Assembly (NCBI RefSeq): GCF_907164915.1
Contig: NC_061862.1
Coordinates: forward strand, 90,754,846 to 90,818,845
Direction of reading: 5' to 3'
Length of the DNA: 64,000 bases
Source: Impatiens glandulifera
Taxonomy: Eukaryota; Streptophyta; Magnoliopsida; Ericales; Balsaminaceae
Under the pieces are notes generated by a model. The model was not told the origin of the DNA, searched no databases, and saw only the letters and a list, made by a program, of their open reading frames with translations. The translations under genes were made by a program, and so were the position numbers. Positions 43,936-56,114 of this stretch are shown in pieces (the first letter of the stretch is position 1; each line of letters starts with the position of its first letter).

Positions 43936-45864
43936 ATATATTATTATATATTAAAAAAATAAAATATATTTTAATTTATTTTTTTCATTGTATTGTATGG
44001 TGATAAATATAAATTTTTATATTATATATTTATGAGTAGAGAGAAAGAAAGTGATTTATAAAAAACTATTTAATTTATAAAAACTATATTTTTTTATAGA
44101 GGAATTAAGACATTTAATTACACTATCTTTTAGAAATTCACATTTTACCTTCGGCTAAATTTACAATGACCAACCTTAAGTGATAAAATGTCATAATAAC
44201 TTTAAGTCAATAATGATTATTTTTTATTTATCAAACGGTGACATTTTATCTATGATTATGATTAGAAATTATGCATTTACTGAAAACTTATTTATCAAAC
44301 GGTGACTTTTTCTCTATGATCAGAAGTTACGCATTTACTGAAAAAGGGAACGAAGTTAGAGTTGGAAGAGATTTATGGAAAATTTGAAAAAACAAAAATA
44401 TAATAAAATAATAAAAAAATGTCAACATTTTGAAAACTATTTTTTTAATCAATGTTGAATTAAAGTTTCCACCTAGCGTCGATTACTAGAAATTTTGTCT
44501 GATATAAACACAAGTATTTATTTATTTATTTTTAAACTTGGGAGTAAAATATTTATTTCCTAAAACACATTAACTAAGTATTTTTTACCCCTTTTATATA
44601 TATATATATATAACATTTCATATACTTTATATTTTAGATCCCTTTGATGAAACCTAATGAACAATTACTTATGATTTAAGTATGTTTCATGATATTTATG
44701 TATGATTTAAATAATAATTTGTAAAGTTAGAACACTATTCTAATATTACAATAAATTTTTCAATAATTTTGAATTCATTTTTATATTCAAAGTTGAAATA
44801 ATTTTATTTAATATCATTCATAATAATCTTATAAAATATTAAAATAAAATATTGTTTTGAAATAAGTCTTTATTTATACTCTCATAACAAATATACTTTG
44901 ATTTTGAAAATTTTAAAACCATATCTCGTCAAAACTAACTGATCAAGGGCAGGTTCAGAACACATTAATCGTGTATCTCTCTTAATCAATGACATCGAAC
45001 GTTTCTGCAATTGAACCGACCAATAGTTTTGTCTGATGGCCCAACGTTTGCCGTACCTCAGTCACCACTTCTTCTCTAGTCCCTCCTACCTTGTGACTTC
45101 AATTGTTTTTATTGTAAACATTAAACATAAATATAAAAACATTATTACCAAGAATTTTTGAATTATATTATTTTCACTATATATAAAGTAGTAATACATA
45201 TCTTGATTGTGTGTAGAGATGTTTATACTATTAGTATGAAAGTTGTGCTCCTCTCCTTACTTTTTCCTTAATTAGAACTCTAAAGAGTATGTCCTTATTT
45301 TTTTTTCTTAATTTAGAGGAAAGAAACTGTTATGTTAAAAAGATGACCAAACTTCCTTAAATACTTAATAAATACCATTCATCAAAGTATTTGTCAATCA
45401 ACTCTAATTAAAAAGCCCAAAACATTAATGACTCAAACCATATAAATGATTTATCTTATTATATTAAATAATAATGATAATGGGCTTAGGCTTACATTTT
45501 GAAGATATCAACCTACCTTTTTTCCTCTTATTTTAAAAATGTTAGGTGATATAGAAGTAAATATAAAACTAATACTAAAATTGTAATTTTTTTATATAAA
45601 TATTACTATGGGTTGATACATAACTTTGTTAGCATATTATTCTTTGTATATAAATTTGTTCTTAACTTAAATGTTTTGACTAGTATTAAGGCAAATGATG
45701 CACTTGCATATCATAAAACAAATATTGAAACATGTGAGAATTGTGAAAATAAAGATTGATATAATATTTCTGAATTGATTTCAATTAAGTTAAACAAAGT
45801 AGTTTTTTTTTTTTTTTTTTTATAAAAGTAGTGTTTATTTTTTATAACTAGACACATACACAAG
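43936..45864. other. AT-rich spacer with one diverged direct repeat
   Basis: No gene is seen. A 36-40-bp near-duplication around CTTATTTATCAAACGGTGAC occurs at 44220-44330. The part 44714-45060 is repeated on the far side of the large CACTA element, at about 60784-61090. Confidence 0.45.
44714..45060. repeat. Diverged direct repeat, left copy
   Basis: It shares with 60784-61090 a series of blocks in the same order: AATATTACAATAAAT, TTCAATAATTTTGA, AAAATATTGTT, TTATTTATACT, AAAACTAACTGAT, and the CAATxGTTTCTxCAA and AGTTTxGTCTG phrases. Confidence 0.6.
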
Positions 45865-47094
45865 CACTAATTTTTTTTTTTTTGTCAAATTGCAACATAT
45901 ACCTTCAATATTTCGTTTTTTAACGCAAATTTTGAAAAACTGCAATACACATTGCAATTAAAAATTTGAAATATTACAAATTTTCCAATTATATATTTTC
46001 AACAAAAATGTTTTTTACAGAAAATATAATCTGGAAAATATTTAATGCAAAATATATTACTAGAATTAAAAAATCTAATATTTTTTCTAAATTTATATTA
46101 ATATTTTTTTTTGCAACTAAACTAATAATAAGGAAGACACAGAATAATGCAAAATAATAATATTAACATATAATTATGTCAATGTTTGCAAAATCTTTTG
46201 CAATAAAATTTATTTTCATTAACTATTGTAACAAATATTATATAAATAAGACTGTGATTATTACAAATTAAAATCGCAATTAACTAGGATAATATTGATA
46301 AACAAATCTTTCATAAACATTGCATTAACACAAATAGATAATATATTCACAGCTGGTACTGCAATTCTATTATAATATATTACTGCAAACTATATTACAA
46401 TTTTATATAATAATTTTGTAAATATTTTTTAAAATATTCGTAATATTATAGCATTAAGTTATGCATTAATTATTATATATAATCTCTTCGCAACCAGTTC
46501 TGTAATGATATAATGATATGAAATGTTATTATTGCAAACTAAATAGCATATATATTTATTAGTTTTGAAAATTTCGTTTGACATATTTGTAATATATCAG
46601 CAATACGTTTCGCAATAAAAATTATATATAATATTTTTGCAAAAAGTTTTAAAAATATCATATTTAATAATTTTGATAAAATTTGTTAGTAATCTATTAC
46701 TAGTAAGTTTGGCATTAAACATTATAAATAATTTCTTAGCATTAAATTGTGCATTAAACTATATGCATTTTCACATTAAACATAATTTTCAAAATATTAA
46801 TAAATATTCAATGCAAGATTGGTTGCGAGTCTTAATAAATGAAGTCTCCTCGGTTCCCGTTTCACCATCAATTCGCCAACCATATCATTCTTTTTAACTT
46901 CACATGCCATCATTAATATTTTTCATCATTTAATCTTTTCCATTTCCCCATTTCTTCATCATTTCATCATTTTTATCTCTTCATCAAATTCTTTTTTCAA
47001 CGAATTTCTCTCTCTAAACCCTTTTTCTCACTCTAAACCCTTTTCTCTAAATTTCATCATAGTTTTCATAATATCTATTAGCAAACTCCTTCTT

Positions 47095-47545
47095 TTAAGC
47101 AGGCCAAGCTCATCCACTCTTGTCTATGACATAAGCTCCGAAGATGAGAAGGAAACTGCACCTAAAAGAGCATCTACTGAGGTGGAAACTTTGAAAGTGG
47201 AGCTTGCAGCCTCTAAATTAAGAACGATAAACTTAGAAGCTAAGATGAAGCCTACAAATGAAGGTATATATAATGTTCTTGTTGATATATATTGAAAATA
47301 AATACTACAACTATCAAAGTTGTCAATGACACGACGGAAAATGTATGTCATATTTTGTGAATATTTTGATTTTTATTAACATGTTACATTTTTCAAGTTT
47401 TGATAGTACTAATTTTGTTATTTATATTCATTAGATCAAAGAAGTGTTGTCGGTGGAAAACAATCTGATTGAATATGTGTTGGGTGCCATGGATGCAAAA
47501 AACATGAAAAACAATTTGGAAGGAAACAAAATGAAGAACATTTAA
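47095..47545 (+). CDS. Possible small coiled-coil protein gene, several exons
   Basis: The plus-strand frame from about 47101 reads SSSTLVYDISSEDEKE and continues into a heptad-rich stretch (ASTEVETLKVELAASKLRTI) up to a GTATAT donor near 47263. A middle piece TTIKVVNDTTEN lies near 47306-47342. The last piece IKEVLSVENNLIEYVLGAMD ends at a TAA near 47545. A CT-rich leader precedes it (46940-47090). It is not recognised. By position it could be the second gene of the CACTA element (TNPA-like) or a captured exon set. Splice joins are guesses. Confidence 0.35.
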
Positions 47546-47989
47546 TTTCTGAACTTTCACTTCTTTTCTATGGTTTGTATGAAATTTTTGAACAATTGTT
47601 TGGTTGTTTTGTTTTATGAATGTTTTGAACAATTTTTTTTATGAAGAATTATATTTTGTGGTTTTTGCATGCTTATTAATATTTATGATTTTTGGTTATA
47701 TGATTATTTATGCTTAACATGTTATGGTTATGATTTTTATATTTTTTAATTACATCATTTTTAAAAAATTTAAGGTTATAGTTTATTCATATAGTTTAGT
47801 CTTTAAAAAATTAAATTTTACATATATTTTTATAAACTTTGCAATTTTTTTAGGCATATTTTCCTAAGAAATTATTGCGAATAATATTGTTGTTCAATGT
47901 CTAGTTCAATAAAAATGTTTCAAGTCTCGACTACAATATCAATCTACAATAACATTTGCATTAATTCACGTTCATCGTCTCATTGTTGT

Positions 47990-49030
47990 TATTTTTACAG
48001 TAACAATATGTTGAAATTATTCAAGAACTCTTGCACTGTTTGAGAGTGCATTAAACGTTGCACTAAACCGTGTTCAATGCCGAATTGCTTTAATCTTTCC
48101 AATATTGATAATACACCTTATTGCGAAAACTAATGCAGAACAATTGACATTTATAGTAAATATTTTTCAACTCTTTGTTATATTTCCCCGAGTGCAGTAA
48201 ACTTTGCACTAAACCTTGTTCAACATCGAATTGCTATAATTTTTGCAATATTGATAATACGCCTTTATTGCGAAAACTAGTGCAGAATGAATGACATTTA
48301 TAGTAAATAAATTTTCAACTCTCTGTTATAATTACCTTATTTGAGAGTGCAATAAACTTTGCACTAAACCGTGTTCAACGCCGAATTGCTTTAACCCTTG
48401 CAATATTGATAATATGTATTACCGCGAAAACTAGTGAAGAACGAATGACATTTTTAGTTAATATTTTTCAACTCTCTATTATAATTCCCTTATTTGAGAG
48501 TGTAGTAAACTTTGCACTAAACCTTGTTCAACGCCGAATTATTTTAATCCTTTCAATATTGATAATACGCCTTATTGCGAAAGCTAGTGCAGAACGAATG
48601 ACATTTATAGTAAATATGTTTCAACTCTCTGTTATAATTATCATGTTTGAGAGTGCAATAAACTTTGCACTAAACCGTGTTCAACGTCGAATTGTTTTAA
48701 TCCTTTGTAATATTGATAATACGCATTATTGCGAAAACTAATGCAGAATGAATGTCATTTTTAGTAAATATTTTTCAACTCTCTGTTATAATTCTCCTGT
48801 TTAAGTGTGCAATAAATTTTGCACTAAACCGTGTTCAATGCCGAATTACTTTAATTCATGCAATATTGATAGTATGCATTATTGCGAAAACTAGTGCAGA
48901 TCGAATGTCATTTTTAGTAAATATTTTTCAACTCTCTGTTATACTTTCTCTATATAAGAGTGCAGTAACATTTGCACTAAACCGTGTTCAACGCCAAATT
49001 ATTTTAACGTTTGCAATATCGATATAATAT
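47990..49030. repeat. 153-bp minisatellite, about 6.5 units
   Basis: Unit starts judged by TTGCGAAAACTAGTGCAGA are at 48123, 48270, 48424, 48577, 48731 and 48884, giving steps of 147, 154, 153, 154 and 153. Each unit contains TTTTCAACTCTCTGTTATAA, GAGAGTGCAATAAACTTTGC and ACTAAACCGTGTTCAACGCC. The step is 51 codons, so the units stay open in one frame (48406-48741 and 48752-49027), but no start, stop or composition supports a real protein. Confidence 0.9.
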
Positions 49031-49574
49031 AATATTGAAAAACCTATTGCGGATCATTATTTCACGTTAAAACTAATTACACTAGTAACAATTTTAGCAT
49101 TAACAAAGTATTTAATATTTCTAACTACCACCAACTACCAATGTACTTGTGTACTTATTTACTTACTTCTTTCACTTCATCTTCTACAATTACACACTAC
49201 AATATCTCTATCTCTATATCTTTGATCTTTATCCTTTGATCAAGACAATCAAGTTCTTCGATATATATAATTTTATTTAACATCAAGGTAAATATATGTA
49301 TTTATCTTCTATCTTCATCATCATATATATATATATATATATAATTAGAAAATATTCTCATTTTAATGTATGTCTTCATGTTGTATCACATTTTTTAAGG
49401 AATTTTCACCATTTGAAGAACACCGATCAAGATCTTGAATCCATTTTTATATATTTAACATATTATTCTTATCTTGTCTTTGGTTATATATTTCACATAT
49501 TATTCTTATACATGATTTATATATTTGGATAAATACATTTTAATCTTATATTTGATCGGATTCAAAACTCATGA

Positions 49575-50120
49575 TTGCCATTTTTTTTAGAAAGGTTATT
49601 GCCAATTGCATTCAAGAAAATATTACCTAAATTTGTTTGGAGAACCTTGACTAATTTAAGTAATTTCATGCATGACCTTAATTGTTCAATTTTGAGTCAA
49701 GACAAAGTGGATAATTTACAAGCTCAAAATCCTGTAAATGTATGCAACCTAGAGAAGAGTTTTCCACCATATTTTTTTAATTCAATGGAACATCTTTTGA
49801 TACATTTACCATATGAAGCAAAAATAGGAGGTCCAGTACAATATAAATGGATGTATCCTTTCGAGTGGTATGTACATACATATTTTGTATTATCTTTGTA
49901 CAAAATAATTAAAGATACTTAATAATTTTAACCTTTTAAATTTAGGTTTCTAAAGAGTGTGAAGAATAAGGTAAACAACAAGGCTAGAATTGAAGCATCC
50001 ATATGCAATGCCTATATTCTTGAAGAAACATCAACATTTGCTTCGTATTATTTTGAATTGAATGTAAATTGCAAACAAAGACAACCTCAAAGAGATTCAA
50101 GACCAACAAAGAAACATTAG
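49575..50120 (+). pseudogene. CACTA transposase region, DUF4218 part
   Basis: An open frame reads RLLPIAFKKILPKFVWRTLT, then LEKSFPPYFFNSMEHLLIHL and YEAKIGGPVQYKWMYPFEW. This is the DUF4218 domain that follows the catalytic TNP2 domain in plant En/Spm transposases. A 78-bp intron (49868-49945, GTATGT to TTTAG) joins FEW to FLKSVKNKVNNKARIEASIC, ending at TAG near 50120. The catalytic TNP2 domain should lie upstream but only unrelated DNA is found there, so the transposase is truncated at its 5' end. Confidence 0.85.
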
Positions 50121-50389
50121 TTTCTCACACATATGTCCTACTAAATTGTCCGGAGGTGGATCCATATTATATGTATTGAACGATCATATCATATTTCTTT
50201 ATTTTGAATTTGATAACTTATTTTATTTCATTATTTAAGGACGTTTTGTGGTATGAATGCTGAAGTAGATCCTAATGAAACAAATTGTCAATTATCATCA
50301 TGGTTCCGGTCAAAGGTGATTTCAATTTTCATTATGACTAAAGATGCCAAGTCTCATTATGGTTTCGATCTAAACATTATAATAATTTA

Positions 50390-50853
50390 CTTTGAAGGTT
50401 TTACAAGAACAAAGAAGGGATCAGCTTGACAAAGAATTAACGTATTTCATATTATTTGGTCCCAAAACTCCAACAACTAGATATTCAACGTACTTCATTA
50501 ATGGATATGTGTGGAGAGCTGGTGATTTTGGATCTAATAAATCAACCATGAATAGTGGTATTTGCGTTCATGCAAATAATTCTGATTACTATAGACTTTT
50601 GGAGGAGATTGTTGAATTAGAATACCCTAGTTCATGTTTACACGTGGTTCTATTTAAATGTTTGTGGTTTGATCATATTAGAGGTACTAGAGTTAATAAA
50701 ATATATAAATTGATTGATGTGAACATGAGACATAGATATACTAAGTACGACCCATTTGTTCTTACTCAACAAGTCAAGTTTACTATTCAAACTATCCAAC
50801 CACACCAAATGATCGTGATTCTGGATGGATGGTCGTTTGTAAAACAAAAATAA
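50390..50853 (+). pseudogene. CACTA transposase region, DUF4216 part
   Basis: An open frame of about 153 codons with QRRDQLDKELTYFILFGP, DYYRLLEEIVELEYPSSCLH, VVLFKCLWFDHIRGTRVNK and RYTKYDPFVLTQQVKF. This is the DUF4216 domain at the C-terminal end of plant CACTA transposases. The piece between DUF4218 and here (50121-50390) has stops, so the gene is dead. The frame 50919-51128 (GGLYGFDETELFGSALEESH, acidic end) may be the true C-terminus. Confidence 0.85.
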
Positions 50854-51129
50854 GAGAAAATATAGAGGAAATATGGATAAATGAAGTGGTGTGTAAATAA
50901 GAGTATCCTACCATAGAATTGTATATTCCCCTTCATATTCCCTTATATGATGTGAACGAATTGAGTGATCCCATTCTTATTCATGGTGGGTTATATGGAT
51001 TTGATGAAACTGAATTGTTTGGAAGTGCTTTGGAGGAAAGTCATCTACAAACCGATTCGAATAATAGTACAATTGGATATGATGAAGATTTAGAAAGGGA
51101 AGAACAATTAGGAGATGACATATTTTGAT

Positions 51130-52871
51130 TTTGTAGTTTGAAATATTACCGCTGACTTAATTGAAGATAATTTTACTTAATATATTTTGTTAAATTCTAC
51201 AATATTCTAATTATATGAAATAAAAACTAGTCTTCAAACAACGCAGGTTTTATTGCTCGCAAATAAGAAGAATAGTTACTAAAAATTACGTTGGATCTGC
51301 ATTAAAAACGACATTGTCCTTCAATATTCAATTCAGTGCTAAATGAAGATTAATGCATTGATAGTTGCTATCTAAATATGTATTTGTTACCCTAGAGTTG
51401 AAAAATAATTACCAAAAATGTCATTGGATCTGCATTAAAAATGACATTGGTCTTCAATGTATATTATTGTTGTATGTATTGTAGTTCAACGTTATATTCT
51501 AGTTTAATGCATACGTAGTTGTAGAACTCTTTAGTTCAAAATTAATTTGCGATATGTATTGTTTAATGCAAAATTTATTGCAGTTACCTTCAGTCAAATT
51601 TTTTTAATATACCGCGTAAATATTTTATTTGCACCAAAACTCCTTCCCAAACACCTAACACTTAGCCAATTCTATCATTTCTCCCATTTCTTTCTCTCTC
51701 TCTCCAAACCCACTCCTCTCTCATTCCTAAACCCTAGCCTCCCCAAATCCCAGCCAAATCCCACCACCTACCATCACCGCTCACATCGCCGATTCTCTAA
51801 TACCCCACCGCCCACATCCTAGTCAAACCCCGCTGCCTCCCCTAACCAAACCCCGCCACCCACATCCTAGACAAACCCTTCCGAACCCTAAAGCTTCTCT
51901 AAACTAATTCTTTAATACCCTATTCTCTAATACACGATTCTTTAATACCCCGCCGCCTCCCTTAGCCAACCCCCGCCGCCCACATATTCGCTTTTGTAGA
52001 AGACAACGAATCTATTTGAAGACAACGAATCTATTCGTTATTAGTAGAAGACAGATTTGCCTCATTTTTCACGGTAACTGTTCTTCTCATTCTTGTCTAT
52101 TTGATTTCGCCTCATTCTATTTGTATAATACAAATTCGCCTCCTTCTTCACGGTAACTATTTGCCTCATTCTAGTTTTCCTAATGGTTGGTTGTTCTTCT
52201 TAATCAATAGATCAGCGAAGAAGATTCTGGAGTAATAACTGTTTTCATCTTGAAGTCGAATAACTGTAAACCACAAAGTAAGTTCTTTATATTTTGATCT
52301 TCAATTGAACCCAAAATGATGATTGAACTCTACTTACTGTATTGATTAATGATACTGAAATTACGTATCAATCTTGTCTTCTTTGAACTGTACGATCCTT
52401 TGAATTGATAGATTAATAAACCAAGTTAATTAAGATATTAAATATTTGAAATGTATGATTCTGTGAACTGAAAAATCTCTTAGACATTAAAAAGATTGTC
52501 TTGCTGTCTATTAAAAAGTTATTTTGTAGATTTATTATGAGTTCTATATTTATTATGAGTTCTATATTTCTCTAACCAAAACTTTGTATGTCAACTTGTA
52601 CTAATTTGGGGAAATGAAGCATTGCTTTAGGTGATGACTATTAGCTATAGGGTTTTTTTAACTTATACAATAGATCAACGGATAGAGTTATAGTTTGAAG
52701 TCGAATCATTTCAATCTTTCAGGTTTTCCTCTACTCTTTATCTAGAAACAATACTTCTTTTGGTTGTTTACCATTTTTATTATACTTGTATGATTATATA
52801 CAATACATGTTTTTGAATTTCTTCATCCTTAATACACAATTATATACCCTAAACAATGGGTTCATCAATCC
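51130..52871. other. Non-coding CACTA interior
   Basis: 51280-51480 holds a duplicated phrase (ACGTTGGATCTGCATTAAAA and GTCATTGGATCTGCATTAAA). 51640-52000 is strongly C-rich, with AACCCTA and CCGCC words, like a 5' untranslated leader. 52609-52672 recurs at about 56478-56545 (GATGACTATTAGCTATAGGG). No protein is supported. Confidence 0.45.
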
Positions 52872-53190
52872 TAAGGGTGTTCAACCGGTCGGTTAACCTG
52901 TTAACTGATTAAACAGTTTCAGTTATAAACGGTTTTGCCTTTTATTTTTCAAACCGTTTAACCGACCGTTAATGGTATCGGTTTTACCGATTCTGGTTCT
53001 ACCGGTTTTGGTCGGTTCCGGTCGGTTAACCTAGTTTAACGACGAACCGATAATTTAATTTTTTAAATTAAGTAATAAATCTATGAAATAATTTTTTTTC
53101 CAAATTATTGTTTGCACTTTCCTATTATACTATTTTCATCCTTTTTGTCTCTATTATAATATATTTTATTGATATATTTAAGAATATGTT

Positions 53191-55517
53191 TTTTTTGGGG
53201 GAAAACGGTTAAAACCATTTCATTAAAATCCCAAAAGTTGGAAGGTCAAGAATCAAAGCTAGACAAGTCTTAGCTATGATTATAAGATGACAATCAAACA
53301 ACCCTAAAGAACCTAATTAGTAGCAATCAAACATACAAGAAATAGATATTATAAACAAAGATTACAAATTATATCAAATCTTAATTATCCCAATCAAGAT
53401 TTTTATTTCCATACCAACCTGTTGTTTCAACATATTGTCTTCATCTTCCCCTTGTCCTTCCTCTTCCCCTCCTCTTGTAATGAACGGGGGATGAATTAAA
53501 GAGGTTGATGAATACTGCATATTTTCATCTTGATTTCTTTCTTTATATGAACTTGTTCTTATTTGATAGAAATAATTATTATTCAGAATTTCTGAGCTAT
53601 TCACCTTGTTGTTCTCAACTTGAATTTCGAGATCATTGTCTTTAATTCCTTCAGTTTTATCTTTGGAATCCTCAACAACTTTAGATTCTTCTATATCAAC
53701 AATGGCATTCTCTTCTTCCTCTTGATTAACTTGAGTATCTTCCTCTCTGTTTTCATTAGCAACCACTTCAACTTGATTTGATTGAGAATCATCAACTATC
53801 TCTTCACCATGATTAGGTTGAGAATCCACCTCATTCTTCGTATTGCTTTCTTCTTGTACATAATTTTCTTTATCTTTTGTTTCCTGTTCTTTAACCACAT
53901 TTTGCTCTTTAAAAATAGGCACATTTGTATCGTTTTCCTGCATCTTTACTTTCTGACCATTATGAATTTTCTGATCTTCTTCCTTAGCCAAATCACATTT
54001 TGGGCTTGCATGTTAGAAAGTATTGCAGAAAGAGCATCTGTCTGTCTCCACTCATAAGTGATGTTCATGACAATAGGTTTTCTTTTTCTGTCTACTACTG
54101 TCATACTTTTCAGCAGTGTGCTTCTACGATGCACCTCAATGTTAATTCTAGCAAATGTTAGGTGCTCTCCTCCTTTAGTAATTGGATTCATGTATAATGG
54201 TTTACCCAATAAACCTGCAAAATGACTAAGAGCTTAAGAATTGTACATATGTACAGGTATATTCCAGAGATTGAACCATATTTGTGCGGTTTCTTTTGAC
54301 TTACTCAATAGGTTCAAGTCTTCAGACCATTTTTCTAACTTCATACAATTGGATCCTATATATGTAGGCCCATTTTCTATAATTTCCTCTAGATTAGATC
54401 CCTTCTTGAATTTAAGGAAATATAAATCATGGACATTTGCTGAAATCTTCTCCAACCATTTTCCTTCCCATTGCTTCAATAGTGCATCTTTAGTAATTGG
54501 GAATCATAGTATGTTTTTCCCTATGTAGTTTCCCACAACTACATTTTCCCTTTCCTTTATACAGTTTTTCTCTACTTCAGTAGGCAATTTAAATTCAAAT
54601 GGAGAATTCAGCACCTCCACTTTTGTCTGTGTATTGCCCAAATAGATTTTCCCTTTATAAGAATGATCTTCTGACTTTTTTGCATTGTTGTTTTTCTAGA
54701 CTTCATTAGTTTTTCATGTCGAGTTGCTCCTGATATTATATGACTTAAATTTGGGAGACTTCATTAGTTCCTTCATTGTAGCAAATGACCATTGAACAAT
54801 TTCTTCATATTCTTCTTTTTTCAACAAATTCCAGTCTTAAAGATAGTGGGTGTTCAGTTGAATTGTAATCTGTTGTGCTTTCTCCTTATTGATGACAATT
54901 TCTCCCCTTTTGGCATGCATAAGGAGCTTTATAATCTGATTCTTGAGCCCAAACAAATTAGCTTTTTCATTATAGCGTATCTTCCAAGCTCCTTCATTAT
55001 TCCCTTTTTTTCCTACATTATTTTCAATAGGATTTTTTCCAGCAGTAGTTGGAGCAGATTGCTTAATTGTGTTGGTATCCTGCTGTTCTTTGATAACTTC
55101 TTCAGAAATTCTTTCAAATTCTTTGACTGTTGCTTCTTTAATTCCTTCCAGCACAAAATTCCTAACTTCTTTTGATTTATTACTTTTGTTCTTCCCCTTC
55201 CCCATAATGGCAGAGACAGAGTAATAGAACAAATTAATTGCAGAAACCCTAAGAGATGATCAAAAGTAAACCGCAATCGAGGGCAAAATCTAACGGCGCT
55301 TACAAATGTACAAGAAACCCTAGACTAACAACACTTAAGGAACGGCGCAAGACAATAACGGGATGTCCGTGTCGATCGTCTCGTGCCACTTGTGCCTATT
55401 GTGTCGCCTGTGTCGATCGTGTCGTGTCGCTTGTGCCGATGGCGCTTCCTTTGATTAATGGTAATTCCTATGTCGATTTGATGGCTTACGGTGCAGGACA
55501 ATATCGTGTCGTCCGTG
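53191..55517 (-). mobile_element. LINE (L1 type), ORF1-only copy B
   Basis: Both flanks carry an exact 17-bp target duplication ATATTTAAGAATATGTT (53174-53190 and 55518-55534). The poly(A) tail (T-run to 53196) is at the left, so the element reads on the minus strand. Because the duplication is exact, the element is defined base by base: leader, ORF1, 3' tail, about 2.3 kb, with no endonuclease or reverse transcriptase. It is inserted in the hAT element at 52872-56106. Confidence 0.93.
53374..55205 (-). pseudogene. LINE ORF1, copy B
   Basis: The start ATG is at 55205 (MGKGKNKSNKSKEVRNFVLE). Blocks follow as in copy A: WKIRYNEKANLFGLKNQIIK, KKGSNLEEIIENGPTYIGSN, WFNLWNIPVHMYNS, and GKPLYMNPITKGGEHLTFAR of the DUF4283 domain. 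The degenerate knuckle region follows YEWRQTDA. The last 205 codons (53374-53991) are an open, strongly acidic, glutamate- and asparagine-rich tail. Frameshifts and stops near 54005, 54235, 54700 and 54838 break the frame. It is closely related to copy A. Confidence 0.85.
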
Positions 55518-56114
55518 ATATTTAAGAATATGTTATAGTATATAATATAATATATTTTATAGCTATTTTGTTATCTTTTTATATATTTCTTGAGAAAATT
55601 TAAATTCATTATGTCGATTAGTCTTTGACCAACCATGTTTAGACGAATATGATTGAATCTCCTTCTCAACCGATAAAATGAGTAGTTGAATCGGTAAGTT
55701 ATAATAAAATAATAGTTATCTGAATAAATTATTTCAGTTTGTTTTTAATTTATTTTTGTAAAATTTTATATAAATTATAATGTTTTTTTTAAATAATTCT
55801 ATAAAATTATAATTTAAAATTTAAAAATATTTATTTTATAAATTATTAAATATTATTTATAATATATCTATTATTTATAAAATAACTAATACAAATTATA
55901 ATATATAAAAAAATATAATTAAATTATTATCGGTTTACCGGTTAAACCGTTAGAAAATAGGTAACCGAAAACCGAACCGTTTAACCGGTAAAAAACCGAT
56001 TGACCGGAACCGCTAGAACCGGTTAACCAATAAACCGTTAAAATGGAACCAGTTAACTATCGGTTTGGTTGGGTTACTGATTTTCCGGTTTTTTTGCACA
56101 TCCCTAATCAATCA

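Larger units (their letters stand above)
52872..56106. mobile_element. hAT-like element split by a LINE
   Basis: The left end is TAAGGGTGTTCAACCGGTCG. The right end is GCACATCCCTA, whose complement reads TAGGGATGTGC. Dense ACCGGTTAACC-type words lie next to both ends. The flanking 8-mers are ATCAATCC (52864-52871) and ATCAATCA (56107-56114), matching at seven of eight. Without the LINE the element is about 0.9 kb and has no transposase. Confidence 0.8.

Noticed and set aside
48406..49027. Two repetitive membrane-like frames
   Set aside because: They follow from a 153-bp minisatellite with a length divisible by three. The translated hydrophobicity is what AT-rich DNA gives.
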